Assembly (NCBI GenBank): GCA_017544805.1
Contig: JAFYDK010000059.1
Span: forward strand, 1 to 46,389
Source: Bacteroidales bacterium
GTDB taxonomy: Bacteria > Bacteroidota > Bacteroidia > Bacteroidales > UBA3824
Direction of reading: 5' to 3'
DNA length: 46,389 nucleotides
The position numbers and the translations under genes are program-made. Below the pieces are notes generated by a model. That model saw only the letters and a list, made by a program, of their open reading frames with translations, ran no database searches and had not been told where the DNA came from. Below, one piece after another: positions 15,373 to 24,406 of the stretch. The number at the start of each line of letters is the position of its first letter. The stretch's first letter is position 1.

Positions 15373-17433
15373 ATGCAGTTTCTTAATGCCGGTTTTTTGT
15401 GGGCGGGATTTGCCGTCTTGATACCGCTGATTATACATTTGTTTAATTTCAGACGTTTCAAAACGGTATATTTCAGCGACGTAAGGTTTTTGCAAAACTT
15501 AAAAAACTCAACGAGACATCGTTCGGTACTGAAACATCTTTTAATATTAGCAGCGAGGATATTAATTATAGCCTCGCTTGTTTTGGCATTTGCCGAACCC
15601 GTAATTTCCACTTCAGGAGAAACCGGTAACAAAGCCAGTAAAAATGCTCCTCCCGTAATTTATATTGACAATTCATTCAGCATGATGAACGGCAAAATCG
15701 AAGGATTGAACCTCGAAAATGCCAAAAACAAAGCCCTTGAAATTGCCGGAGCATTCGATTCTCAAACACCTATAATGCTGATTACCAATGGCTTTTTAGC
15801 TCAACACAACCGCCTTGTTAAAGCAGATGGAATAAGGGACTTTTTGCAAAAACTTTCACCCTCACCCAAAGTGCCGACACTCGGTCAGGTAATAGAAAAA
15901 TCTTTGAACAATCTCAACTTGCTTGATATAGAGCAAGATACGAAAAAAAATATTTTCATAATTTCGGATTTTCAGAAAAGTATTTGCGATTTCAACAAAT
16001 TGCAGGCAGATTCCAATCTGACAATTTCATTGATACCTATTGTAAATGAGAGTGTTAATAACATTTATATTGATACTGCGGAATTTCTCTCGCCTCAAAG
16101 AATGAAGCTTTCTCAAGAGGAAATTTCGGTAACAATTGCCAACCTTTCAAACGATATTGCAAAAAACGTTCCTATAAAACTCTACATTAACGGCAGTACA
16201 AAATGCGCCGAGACAACCGACATCAACGCCGGTGAAAAAAAACAAATCACTTTAAAATATGTCAATCCCGAGAAAAGTCTTGTAAAAGGAAGAATTTCAA
16301 TAACAGATTTTCCCGTAAGTTATGACAACGATTTGTTTTTCAGTTACAAAATCGACACTCTGAAAAAAGTTTTAATCATAGGCGAAAACAATTCTAAAAA
16401 ATATTTTAATGCGCTTTTTGGTAAAGACAACAATTTTAAAACGGATATAGTTTCAGAAAATCAAGAAGATATAAATTTCAACAACTATCAGTCCGTGATT
16501 TTGAACTCGCCTGAAAAAATTTCGAGAACGCTCTGCGGCAAGATTATAAATTTTGTTTCGCAAGGCGGAAACGTTGTTTTCGTGCCGTCGTTTTCGGGGT
16601 CTGTTGAGGATTATAATTATTTGCTTTCATCGCTTCAATGCAATGTATTTTTGTCGAAAGATACTTTGAAATGCAAAATTTCAAAATTCAACGACAAATC
16701 ACCGCTTCTGAGAAATGCAATAAAATCCGTCCCGGAAAACGTTGAAATGCCGGTAATTAAACAATGTTATAATTCCTCATCAAATAGTTACGAAGGCGAA
16801 GACATAATCCTCGAAAGCGATTCTTACAAAAAAATTCTTTCGGCAAATCAATACAAAGGCGGAAGATTTTATGTTTTTTACTCTCCGTTAAACGAAAAAG
16901 CGGGAAATCTTGTTACCGACCGTTTGATTGTGCCGATTCTTTACAACGCCGTAACAATATCGCAAAATTATGATTTTTCGTATTATTCCGTTATAGGTAA
17001 AGATAACGGAATAAGCGTAAAATTAGACAATTACAGCGAAGGAAAGAAAGTTTTCTTAAAACAAGAAGATTCGTTGAGCGAATTTATTCCAAGACTTTCA
17101 GGTCCTGACGGTTACGGAAATTACAAAGTTTTTTCGGAAGATGCAATTCAAACGCCCGGCTTTTATGATTTAACAATAGAAGGACAAAAAGCCGCAACTC
17201 TTGCATATAATTATGACAGGAAAGAATCTGATTTAAGATTTGAAAACGTAGAAAAAGTAGCGGACGATTTGAATTCCAAAGGCTTCAAAAACGTCCGCAT
17301 CATCAATTCCGAAAACGAAACATTCGCTTTAACTGCCGTTAAAGAGGCGGAAAACCGCCCGCTATGGAAAGTTTTTATAATTTTAGCACTGCTGTTCGGA
17401 GTGTGTGAAATTCTAATTTGCAGATTTTTATAA
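15373..17433 (+). CDS. BatA-like membrane protein with VWA-like domain
   Basis: 686 residues. The N-terminus (FLNAGFLWAGFAVLIPLIIH, then FRRFKTVYFSDVRFLQNLKN) is the two-helix anchor of BatA/aerotolerance-type proteins, with membrane segments at about 8-24 and 55-75. A von Willebrand A-like domain follows from about 95, with a MIDAS-like IDNSFSM (DxSxS). A long periplasmic beta-rich region with a glutamine-amidotransferase-like stretch (about 320-420) and a C-terminal transmembrane helix (about 665-685) complete it. Related Bacteroidota proteins occur with MoxR/Bat operons, but no MoxR ATPase, batB, batC or batD is here; instead an unrecognised gene precedes it by 3 bases. Role in envelope integrity is inferred only from family. 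Confidence 0.78.
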   Translation: MQFLNAGFLWAGFAVLIPLIIHLFNFRRFKTVYFSDVRFLQNLKNSTRHRSVLKHLLILAARILIIASLVLAFAEPVISTSGETGNKASKNAPPVIYIDNSFSMMNGKIEGLNLENAKNKALEIAGAFDSQTPIMLITNGFLAQHNRLVKADGIRDFLQKLSPSPKVPTLGQVIEKSLNNLNLLDIEQDTKKNIFIISDFQKSICDFNKLQADSNLTISLIPIVNESVNNIYIDTAEFLSPQRMKLSQEEISVTIANLSNDIAKNVPIKLYINGSTKCAETTDINAGEKKQITLKYVNPEKSLVKGRISITDFPVSYDNDLFFSYKIDTLKKVLIIGENNSKKYFNALFGKDNNFKTDIVSENQEDINFNNYQSVILNSPEKISRTLCGKIINFVSQGGNVVFVPSFSGSVEDYNYLLSSLQCNVFLSKDTLKCKISKFNDKSPLLRNAIKSVPENVEMPVIKQCYNSSSNSYEGEDIILESDSYKKILSANQYKGGRFYVFYSPLNEKAGNLVTDRLIVPILYNAVTISQNYDFSYYSVIGKDNGISVKLDNYSEGKKVFLKQEDSLSEFIPRLSGPDGYGNYKVFSEDAIQTPGFYDLTIEGQKAATLAYNYDRKESDLRFENVEKVADDLNSKGFKNVRIINSENETFALTAVKEAENRPLWKVFIILALLFGVCEILICRFL

Positions 17434-17446
17434 AACCAAAAAAAAA

Positions 17447-18754
17447 TCAGTCAATCCTTGTTATCTTTGCTCCTAAAGCGTTCAATCTTGCATCAAGGTT
17501 TTCGTAACCACGGTCGATTTGTTCAATGTTATGAATAATGCTTTTGCCTTCAGCCGAAAGAGCTGCAATCAAAAGCGCAACACCGGCTCTAATATCGGGC
17601 GAGGTCATCGAAGTCGCTTTCAAGGGAAATTTATGGTCAAGACCAATAACTGTGGCGCGATGAGGGTCGCAAAGAATAATTTGCGCTCCCATGTCAATAA
17701 GTTTATCAACGAAAAACAAACGCGATTCAAACATCTTTTGATGAATCAAAACGCTACCTTTAGCCTGTGTTGCCACCACTAACAATACACTCAACAAATC
17801 CGGAGTCAAACCAGGCCACGGCGCATCAGAAACCGTTAAAATAGAACCATCAATGTATGAGGCTATTTCATAACTATTTTGCGCCGGGATAATTATATCA
17901 TCGTCTTTTTCCAAAACGTTGATGCCGAGTTTGCGGAATGCTCCCGGAATCAAACCGAGATTTTCACGACTGACATTTTTAACTGTAATTTCCGAACCCG
18001 TCATTGCCGCAAGTCCGATAAAAGAACCAATTTCTATCATGTCGGGAAGGCAACGGTGATTACAACCATGAAGTGTTTCAACACCTCTGATTTTCAGAAG
18101 GTTGCTGCCAATACCCGAAATATCGGCTCCCATAGAAACCAACATTTTGCAAAGCTGACAAATGTACGGCTCACAAGCAGCATTAAAAATCGTAGTTTCA
18201 CCTTTTGCCAAAACAGCAGCCATAACAATATTTGCCGTACCCGTTACGGAAGCCTCCTCCAACAAAATATACGTTCCTTTGAGATTTTTGCCGTTAATGG
18301 TATACGAGGATTCGTTCAAATCGAAAGAAAACTCCGCACCAAGTTTTTTCAGACCGATGAAATGCGTATCAAGATGCCGTCTGCCGATTTTGTCGCCGCC
18401 CGGTTTTGGCAAATAAGCATATCCGAAACGAGCAAGCAACGGACCTACTATCATAACCGAACCCCTTAATTTTGTACTTTTCATGCGAAAATTCTCCGAT
18501 TTGAGAAAATCGAAATTAACTGTTTTCGCTTGAAAAGAATACGTGTTTTTCTTCTCATGAACAACCTCAACGCCAATATCCCTCAAGAGTTCGATTAAAT
18601 TCAGTATATCCGAAATTTCAGGGACGTTGCTTACGGTAATTTTTTCTGAAGTTAAAAGCGTTGCGCATATAATTTCCAACGCCTCGTTTTTAGCTCCTTG
18701 CGGAATAATTTCGCCCGAGAGCTTTGCGCCCCCGTAAATTTCGTATTTAGACAT
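17447..18754 (-). CDS. murA: UDP-GlcNAc 1-carboxyvinyltransferase (MurA), Cys-to-Asp variant
   Basis: 435 residues. Transfers enolpyruvate from PEP to UDP-GlcNAc, the first committed step of peptidoglycan synthesis. The substrate-binding PQGAKNEAL (Lys22, Asn23) and the C-terminal TSPDIRAG and RGYENLDARL segments are intact. The active-site loop reads PKPGGDKIGRRHLDTH, with Asp121 where most MurA enzymes have the fosfomycin-alkylated cysteine (Cys115 in E. coli). Asp at this position keeps activity and prevents covalent fosfomycin attack in mycobacterial and chlamydial enzymes, so resistance is predicted. The DUF4290 gene lies 29 bases upstream on the same strand, a common Bacteroidota arrangement. 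Confidence 0.95.
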   Translation of the reverse strand: MSKYEIYGGAKLSGEIIPQGAKNEALEIICATLLTSEKITVSNVPEISDILNLIELLRDIGVEVVHEKKNTYSFQAKTVNFDFLKSENFRMKSTKLRGSVMIVGPLLARFGYAYLPKPGGDKIGRRHLDTHFIGLKKLGAEFSFDLNESSYTINGKNLKGTYILLEEASVTGTANIVMAAVLAKGETTIFNAACEPYICQLCKMLVSMGADISGIGSNLLKIRGVETLHGCNHRCLPDMIEIGSFIGLAAMTGSEITVKNVSRENLGLIPGAFRKLGINVLEKDDDIIIPAQNSYEIASYIDGSILTVSDAPWPGLTPDLLSVLLVVATQAKGSVLIHQKMFESRLFFVDKLIDMGAQIILCDPHRATVIGLDHKFPLKATSMTSPDIRAGVALLIAALSAEGKSIIHNIEQIDRGYENLDARLNALGAKITRID

Positions 18755-18783
18755 GGTAGAAGTTTCTTTTTCTTGTTGTTAAA

Positions 18784-19470
18784 CTATTTATGATAATTGT
18801 TAGTATAATAACGGCGGTTACTGTTATAACCCTGCTGATTGCTGCTATTGTTGCGACCGTTACGGTTACTGAAATTGTTTTGATTATTCTGAGCGTTTTG
18901 ACGCGATTTCGATTTCATAAAATCACGACCATCAATGAGTTTGAGTCCCTCGTCCCTAACCTCAAGTTCACCTTCAGAAATCTCTTTCAAAACCTTAAAA
19001 ATCACTTCGTCGTTGATGTTTTCCTTGTTCCACAAAACATAGGATTTTTTCATGTGATTGGTAATGGTTTTAATCATTTCGTTTTTGCGAACAGGGTCGT
19101 CGATGGTTTTGCACTTATTCATCAAACCCTCAATAATACGTCCGAAAATCGGATATTTCATATCCTTCTCATAACGGAAAACAGGAGAAGGTTTTGAATA
19201 CAAATTCTCCTTGTTCGGAATAGGATACGGAGAAAACTGCGTCAATTTAAAATCCGACATTATTGCCAAATGATCCCACAAAATATGTTTGAAGTCAGGG
19301 TGATTGTCCCTTAACTGCGGGTTAAGATTTCCCATTATCGAAATAATTGCCTTAACCGATTTTTCCTTGTCAATAGGATCCGTCAAATTTACAGCATAAT
19401 CTATCAACATTTGGACATTGCGTCCGTACTCAGGAAATGCTAAACTTTTCCTTGATGTGTTATATTCCAT
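18784..19470 (-). CDS. DUF4290 family protein
   Basis: 228 residues, soluble, no signal peptide. The conserved part (about 1-180) starts MEYNTSRKSLAFPEYGRNVQ and contains NLNPQLRDNHPDFKHILWDH and FGRIIEGLM, matching DUF4290, a family essentially confined to Bacteroidota. The last 45 residues are an asparagine/serine/arginine-rich low-complexity tail (SRQNAQNNQNNFSNRNGRNN) that is probably disordered and varies between species. It lies 29 bases before murA and is very likely co-transcribed with it, so a link to peptidoglycan synthesis is suggested by context only. Biochemical role unknown. Confidence 0.88.
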   Translation of the reverse strand: MEYNTSRKSLAFPEYGRNVQMLIDYAVNLTDPIDKEKSVKAIISIMGNLNPQLRDNHPDFKHILWDHLAIMSDFKLTQFSPYPIPNKENLYSKPSPVFRYEKDMKYPIFGRIIEGLMNKCKTIDDPVRKNEMIKTITNHMKKSYVLWNKENINDEVIFKVLKEISEGELEVRDEGLKLIDGRDFMKSKSRQNAQNNQNNFSNRNGRNNSSNQQGYNSNRRYYTNNYHK

Positions 19471-19515
19471 ATATCTCTCTTATATAATTACAATTTCAGT
19501 TTTTTGTATTTTTTT

Positions 19516-21219
19516 CTATTTATAACCCGGATTCTGTTCGATTACGGCATCTTTGTTGAGATCAATTTCCGACAAAGGAATAGGCAACAAAGTATGAATA
19601 TTTTCGTCAAAACCCGTAATCTGCTTTGAATCTACGCCTTCAGGGCATTTCTCCATTATCATTTTAACACGCTCAGCAAGTTTTTTAGTTCTACAAAGCG
19701 TATAACGGCGGTTTTCCTCACCAACGAGTTCACGGATTCTTTCATCAAGAATAAAATCCAAAGTCATGTCAGAGGCTGAAACTATTCCCGCCTGAGGATC
19801 TCCGTCCTCTTTTTCACGGTATTCCTTAAATGCACGATCTCTTAAAACGTTGATGTCATCGGCTGCTCCCTGAGTATTATCCTGCATAACACGAGCCTCA
19901 GCTCTCAGAAGATAAGCATCAGCCAAACGCATTAAAGGCCAATCCTTTACCATCGCCCAACCGAAATCTTCAGTAGGATCATAAGCTCCCCATTTTGTAC
20001 AATGCGGATACAGCACATTAAGCGTATCTTGTTTTCTACAATGAACTAAATCTCCGGTTTTAACAGAAATTTTTTTTAGGCCTTCCGTTTTCCCTGCTTT
20101 CTCATCTTCTTCTGAAACATCAACCCTGAAACCGTCAGCATCAATATAATATTCGCCCGTCCAATCCGGCTTGTTGTACCATAAATTGCGACGGATATTA
20201 TAATTGGAATTTCTGATGTCGCCTTCCTGATAAAGTCCGTATTTTACATAATTGCTTAACCTTAATCTACCGTTTCCACGACCACCCAACGAGTCAGCAT
20301 TTACCATACCTTCTATTTTATGAAACGCAGCAACCCAATTTCTACGCTGCTGAGGAGCAGAAATCGTACCGCCCGAAACTGTTTTGTTGTATTCCATTTG
20401 AAAAACCCAAATACCTTCCGTATTATTCTGACTTCTGCGCTGATTGCCCCAACGGAACATATCACTATAATAATCACCGGCATCAGACAAAAACTTTCCG
20501 TAACGCTTCTGAATAAGGCTGTAATTACCTTCGTCAATTACAGGCGATACTATATCCTCGGCTTCTTTGTATTTTCCCATTCTAAGATAAGCCTCTGCTG
20601 CAAGAATACGCGCACAATCCTTATTTATGCGACTTTCCGTAACAGTTTTATCGACTTCAGGAAGATTTGCAACAGCATCCTTCAAATCCGAAACTATAAG
20701 AGCATCTATTTTTGAAATATCCTCTCTAACATAATCAGTTTTCGGTTTTGATATGGTTTGAGTAACAAGTGGAACTTTACCCCAAAAGGTTACCAACATA
20801 TTATAAGAATAAGCTCTAAAAAATTCCGCCTCAGCTTTTTCAGTTGGAGTTGCCAAATCGGACAAAATTATAATATTAGCATTGTTAATAATTTTATAAA
20901 GATACCTCCAAAGATGACCGACGCCTGCATTTTCGGAATTTAACGAAGCGTATTGATAAAACGGAGTTTCAACGCCATCAACATCACCTGGTGCGCCGAC
21001 ATCAGTACCATCTTGAAAACATCCTACAAAACCTTGTGAATCAGACCATCCCCATAATTCAGCAAATTGACGGTGAAGCCCTATAACTTTTGCCTCAACA
21101 TCCTCTATATCAACAGAATATGAGGAATACATCTGTTCATCCAAAAAACTATCTTTGCACGAGCCCAAACCCGTTATTGCAACAGCGGCAATGCCGTATA
21201 TTATTTTTTGTATTTTCAT
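19516..21219 (-). CDS. SusD/RagB family outer-membrane lipoprotein
   Basis: 567 residues. A lipoprotein signal with lipobox TGLGSC places the acylated Cys at 21. SusD proteins cap the SusC barrel on the cell surface and bind the ligand (glycan, peptide or other). Visible family features: the N-terminal DSFLDEQMYSSYS, TPR-like helices in AEFFRAYSYNMLVTFWGKVP and CARILAAEAYLRMGKYKEAE, and the C-terminal LRDRAFKEYREK and DERIRELVGEENRRYTLCR, then LLPIPLSEIDLN and NPGYK. It follows susC by 54 bases. The ligand cannot be inferred, since no degradative enzyme or regulator gene is beside the pair. Confidence 0.93.
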   Translation of the reverse strand: MKIQKIIYGIAAVAITGLGSCKDSFLDEQMYSSYSVDIEDVEAKVIGLHRQFAELWGWSDSQGFVGCFQDGTDVGAPGDVDGVETPFYQYASLNSENAGVGHLWRYLYKIINNANIIILSDLATPTEKAEAEFFRAYSYNMLVTFWGKVPLVTQTISKPKTDYVREDISKIDALIVSDLKDAVANLPEVDKTVTESRINKDCARILAAEAYLRMGKYKEAEDIVSPVIDEGNYSLIQKRYGKFLSDAGDYYSDMFRWGNQRRSQNNTEGIWVFQMEYNKTVSGGTISAPQQRRNWVAAFHKIEGMVNADSLGGRGNGRLRLSNYVKYGLYQEGDIRNSNYNIRRNLWYNKPDWTGEYYIDADGFRVDVSEEDEKAGKTEGLKKISVKTGDLVHCRKQDTLNVLYPHCTKWGAYDPTEDFGWAMVKDWPLMRLADAYLLRAEARVMQDNTQGAADDINVLRDRAFKEYREKEDGDPQAGIVSASDMTLDFILDERIRELVGEENRRYTLCRTKKLAERVKMIMEKCPEGVDSKQITGFDENIHTLLPIPLSEIDLNKDAVIEQNPGYK

Positions 21220-21255
21220 CTTTTTCTTTTTTTTAACTTACAATTCTCTTAACTT

Positions 21256-21275
21256 TCAATTGTCAATTGTCAATT
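21256..21275. repeat. TCAATTG tandem array at the susC stop codon
   Basis: Nearly three copies of the 7-mer TCAATTG (21256-21275), each centred on palindromic CAATTG. It overlaps the susC stop codon (21274-21276) and fills part of the 54-base susC-susD spacer. Confidence 0.65.
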
Positions 21276-24200
21276 AAAACGTTATATTCGCACCGAAAAC
21301 AACACTCTTTGTCATAGGATAATTGTTTTCGTAACCGCCCCAACCGCGTTGTGTTAAATCAGCTTCAGGATCCCAGCCTTTCCATTTCGTAAAAGTAGCA
21401 AGATTGCGACCTGTTACATATAAAACCAACGAGCCGATGTGCATTTTTTCAACAGCTTTTTCGCTGAAATTATAACTCAAGGTTACGTCCTTAATTCTCG
21501 TAAAACTTGCATTACACGGAAAACCGTAGCCCCAACGATTGGAGGTTTTAGAAAGCGAACGGTATTCGTTACTTTTGTTTTCAGGAGTCCAATAGCCGAT
21601 TTCTGTCGTAAAATTTCTACGTCCCATTTCATCTCCCGCCGTTGCAAGCAATGAATTGTTACGCTTAATGCCTTGAACTGTTGAGATAAAAATACTCAAA
21701 GTAAAACCTTTGTAAGTTAAAGTGTTAGTAAGACCGGCTGTCCATTTCGGCGAAGTCTGTCCTTGAATAGTTTTGTCGGCTTCAGGAGAAATACTACCAT
21801 CACCGTCTATATCTCTTAGTTTTACATCTCCGGGGTGAGCAGTAGGATCGTGTGTCAAATGTTCTCCTCTTTGAATTTCATCTTCCTGCCATATACCTTC
21901 CATCTCGTAATCATAAATTACACCGATGGGCTGCCCAATAAACCAACGATTACCTATATCATCTTTACCATCACCGTAAAGATCTACAATTTCGTTTTTG
22001 TTATATGAAAATACTAAGTCAGATTTCCATTCAAACTTCTTTTTAACGATGTTGTGAGTACAAAGCGTTAATTCAATACCCGTATTTTTGGTTTCACCCA
22101 TATTGGTCATAACACTTTCATAACCAGAAACCCTAGGCAAATTTCTGCGTAAAAGCAAATTAGTAGTATTAGCAGAATAAACATCAATATTTCCTGAAAA
22201 ACGATTTCTTATAAAACCAAAATCCAATCCGACATTGAATGTCTTTGTAGTTTCCCAAGAAAGTCCTGTATTTCCAAGTTCACTTTTTGTCCAAATCGCA
22301 GAAATAGATTTGCCATTCATAGCTAAAAGACCATCGTTCATTTTTCCGATAGTTTCATAAACACTGATAGCCTCGTTTCCGGCGATTCCGTAAGAAACCC
22401 TCAATTTGAGATTACTAAACACATTGGAAACAGAGTTCATAAAACTTTCGTTAGAAATATTCCAACCTAAAGCAACGGAAGGGAACACACCGTATTTGTT
22501 ATCGGGACCAAAAACAGAAGAACCGTCACGCCTTACTGTAAAAGTAAACAAGTAACGACTTGCATACGAATAGTTTATTCTACCCATTTGCGATACGGTA
22601 TTGTACTTGTCGGAATAAGAATCTGAGGTTTGCGTTTGAGCACCGCCAAGGTTGTGCCAAAGAAGTTCTTCGTTAACAAATTTAGAACCACCAGAGGAAC
22701 TGTTATGATATTTTCTGCCGCCTGAGGCATAAAGAAGTGTTATGTCCAAATGATTAACTTCACGGAAGTCTTTGTTGAAACTAATAATATTTTCAGCAGT
22801 AAAACTTTGAGTTTCTGCATTATAAATATAACCATAACCACCATCATTGTTATCTTGCTCTTTCCCGTTGAAATAAGCCTCACGTTCGGGAAGATATGTA
22901 AAACCAAAATTGAATTTATAATGCAAACCGTCAAAAACATGAAGAATTTTACCGAAATCCAAATCGGCAAAACCGTTAAGATTAACATTCCAAGACCTGC
23001 GTTCATGGTCTTGATTAACATCTCTCATCGGGTTGAAAAACAATTTTTCACTCTCCATAGGATAAATGCAATAAGAGCCGTCAGATTCGTAAAGTTTTCC
23101 GTAAGGACTCATTGCCTCAGCCATAAGAAAATTAACCCTTCCGCCGTCTTTGTTATGAGAAACTATATAAGAATTTGTTCCGATTTTCAGATAATTAGTA
23201 ACGTCGGCATCAACATTGGTTCTAATAGAAATACGTTTGTAATTATATCCTTTCAAAATACCTTTTTGATCCATGTAATCCCCGGAAATGTAATAATGAT
23301 GATTTTCTGTTCCCCCGCTGATTACAACATTATGGTTTTGAATAATACCCGTTCGAGAAGCCTCTCCATAAATCCAATCGGTTTCTATTCCGAAAGCTTG
23401 ATTATTTACTTCAGCCTCGTTTTTAACATAACCGTTAATCATAGTTTCGCCGGGATTCTGTGCCACATAATCTCTATAACGCTGCGTCATTTGTGCACCA
23501 TCACAAAATTCAAGTTTTTTGGCGAAGCTCTCTACACCGAAATAACCATTATATGCGATTTTAGGTTTGCCTTCCTTGCCTTTTTTGGTTGTAATAAGGA
23601 TAACGCCGTTTGCACCATTAGTACCATAAATAGCTGTTGCAGAGGCGTCTTTCAAAATTTCAATAGACTCGATGTCGCTCGGATTGATATCGTTGAGCGA
23701 GCCGCCACTTTTGCTGATAGGAATACCGTCCACAACAACGTAAGGACCGGTTCCGGCATTAATAGAATTGCGTCCGCGAACCAAAGTTACGGGAGAATCA
23801 CCCGGAATAGACGAACCTTGTGATACATTAACACCGGCTGCCACTCCTTGAACGGCTTGCATAGCATTAGCAACGGGAATCCTTGAAAGTCTCTCCTCTT
23901 CAACCGAGGCTACCGAACCCGTAACGTCAGATTTCTTCTGAACACCGTAACCTACAACGACAACTTCGTCGTGCGAAATATCATCTTCGCGCAAAAAAAC
24001 ATTAACAGTTTCACCCGGATTAAATTTAATCTCTTGTGACTCAAAACCGATGTAAGAAATCACAAGCACTCCGGGTACATCCGCTGTAATTAAGAAATTT
24101 CCGTCAATATCGGAAATAGTACCATTGTTAGTACCCTTAATATAAATCGTTGCACCTATAACAGGGTCTCCATTATGATCCGTAATATTACCTTTTACGG

Positions 24201-24303
24201 TTTTTTGTTGCACCTGTGTTACCTCCTGTGCATTAACTCTCAAAGCGGGAGTCAAGAAACCTCCTGTTATTAAGGCAAATGTCAAAATTTTTAAATAGTT
24301 CAT
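21274..24303 (-). CDS. SusC/RagA family TonB-dependent outer-membrane transporter
   Basis: 1009 residues. Signal peptide 1-25 (ends VNAQ). A carboxypeptidase-regulatory-like beta-sandwich at about 33-100 (VKGNITDHNGDPVIGATIYI) is followed by the TonB-box/SusC signature DEVVVVGYGVQKKSDVTGSV near 112-131. The plug domain follows (VTLVRGRNSINAGTGPYVVV, SATAIYGTNGANGVILITTK), then a beta-barrel to the C-terminal phenylalanine in VVFGANITF. It imports a ligand captured by SusD, powered by TonB-ExbBD. The pair is intact but stands alone, with no glycoside hydrolase, peptidase, SusE/F, ECF sigma/anti-sigma or hybrid two-component gene adjacent. A -7 element gives a leader of about 85 bases. Confidence 0.95.
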   Translation of the reverse strand: MNYLKILTFALITGGFLTPALRVNAQEVTQVQQKTVKGNITDHNGDPVIGATIYIKGTNNGTISDIDGNFLITADVPGVLVISYIGFESQEIKFNPGETVNVFLREDDISHDEVVVVGYGVQKKSDVTGSVASVEEERLSRIPVANAMQAVQGVAAGVNVSQGSSIPGDSPVTLVRGRNSINAGTGPYVVVDGIPISKSGGSLNDINPSDIESIEILKDASATAIYGTNGANGVILITTKKGKEGKPKIAYNGYFGVESFAKKLEFCDGAQMTQRYRDYVAQNPGETMINGYVKNEAEVNNQAFGIETDWIYGEASRTGIIQNHNVVISGGTENHHYYISGDYMDQKGILKGYNYKRISIRTNVDADVTNYLKIGTNSYIVSHNKDGGRVNFLMAEAMSPYGKLYESDGSYCIYPMESEKLFFNPMRDVNQDHERRSWNVNLNGFADLDFGKILHVFDGLHYKFNFGFTYLPEREAYFNGKEQDNNDGGYGYIYNAETQSFTAENIISFNKDFREVNHLDITLLYASGGRKYHNSSSGGSKFVNEELLWHNLGGAQTQTSDSYSDKYNTVSQMGRINYSYASRYLFTFTVRRDGSSVFGPDNKYGVFPSVALGWNISNESFMNSVSNVFSNLKLRVSYGIAGNEAISVYETIGKMNDGLLAMNGKSISAIWTKSELGNTGLSWETTKTFNVGLDFGFIRNRFSGNIDVYSANTTNLLLRRNLPRVSGYESVMTNMGETKNTGIELTLCTHNIVKKKFEWKSDLVFSYNKNEIVDLYGDGKDDIGNRWFIGQPIGVIYDYEMEGIWQEDEIQRGEHLTHDPTAHPGDVKLRDIDGDGSISPEADKTIQGQTSPKWTAGLTNTLTYKGFTLSIFISTVQGIKRNNSLLATAGDEMGRRNFTTEIGYWTPENKSNEYRSLSKTSNRWGYGFPCNASFTRIKDVTLSYNFSEKAVEKMHIGSLVLYVTGRNLATFTKWKGWDPEADLTQRGWGGYENNYPMTKSVVFGANITF

Positions 24304-24396
24304 AAGTTCATTATTCTGGTTAATAATTTAAACATCTTCTTTTTTTATTTTCGGTAATTAACAATTAATTACTTGGTTGCAATTAGTTATTTGTAA

Positions 24397-24404
24397 CAAA
24401 ATTA
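24397..24404 (-). promoter_or_regulatory. -7 promoter element for susC-susD
   Basis: TAATTTTG on the minus strand, a full TAnnTTTG match, 93 bases before the susC ATG and just outside the uvrD stop, implying a relatively long untranslated leader. Confidence 0.5.
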
Positions 24405-24406
24405 AG

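Noticed and set aside
22750..23823. 357-codon open frame on the plus strand inside susC
   Set aside because: Antisense to a complete SusC gene with strong protein conservation; the translation has no recognisable features and no promoter or terminator.
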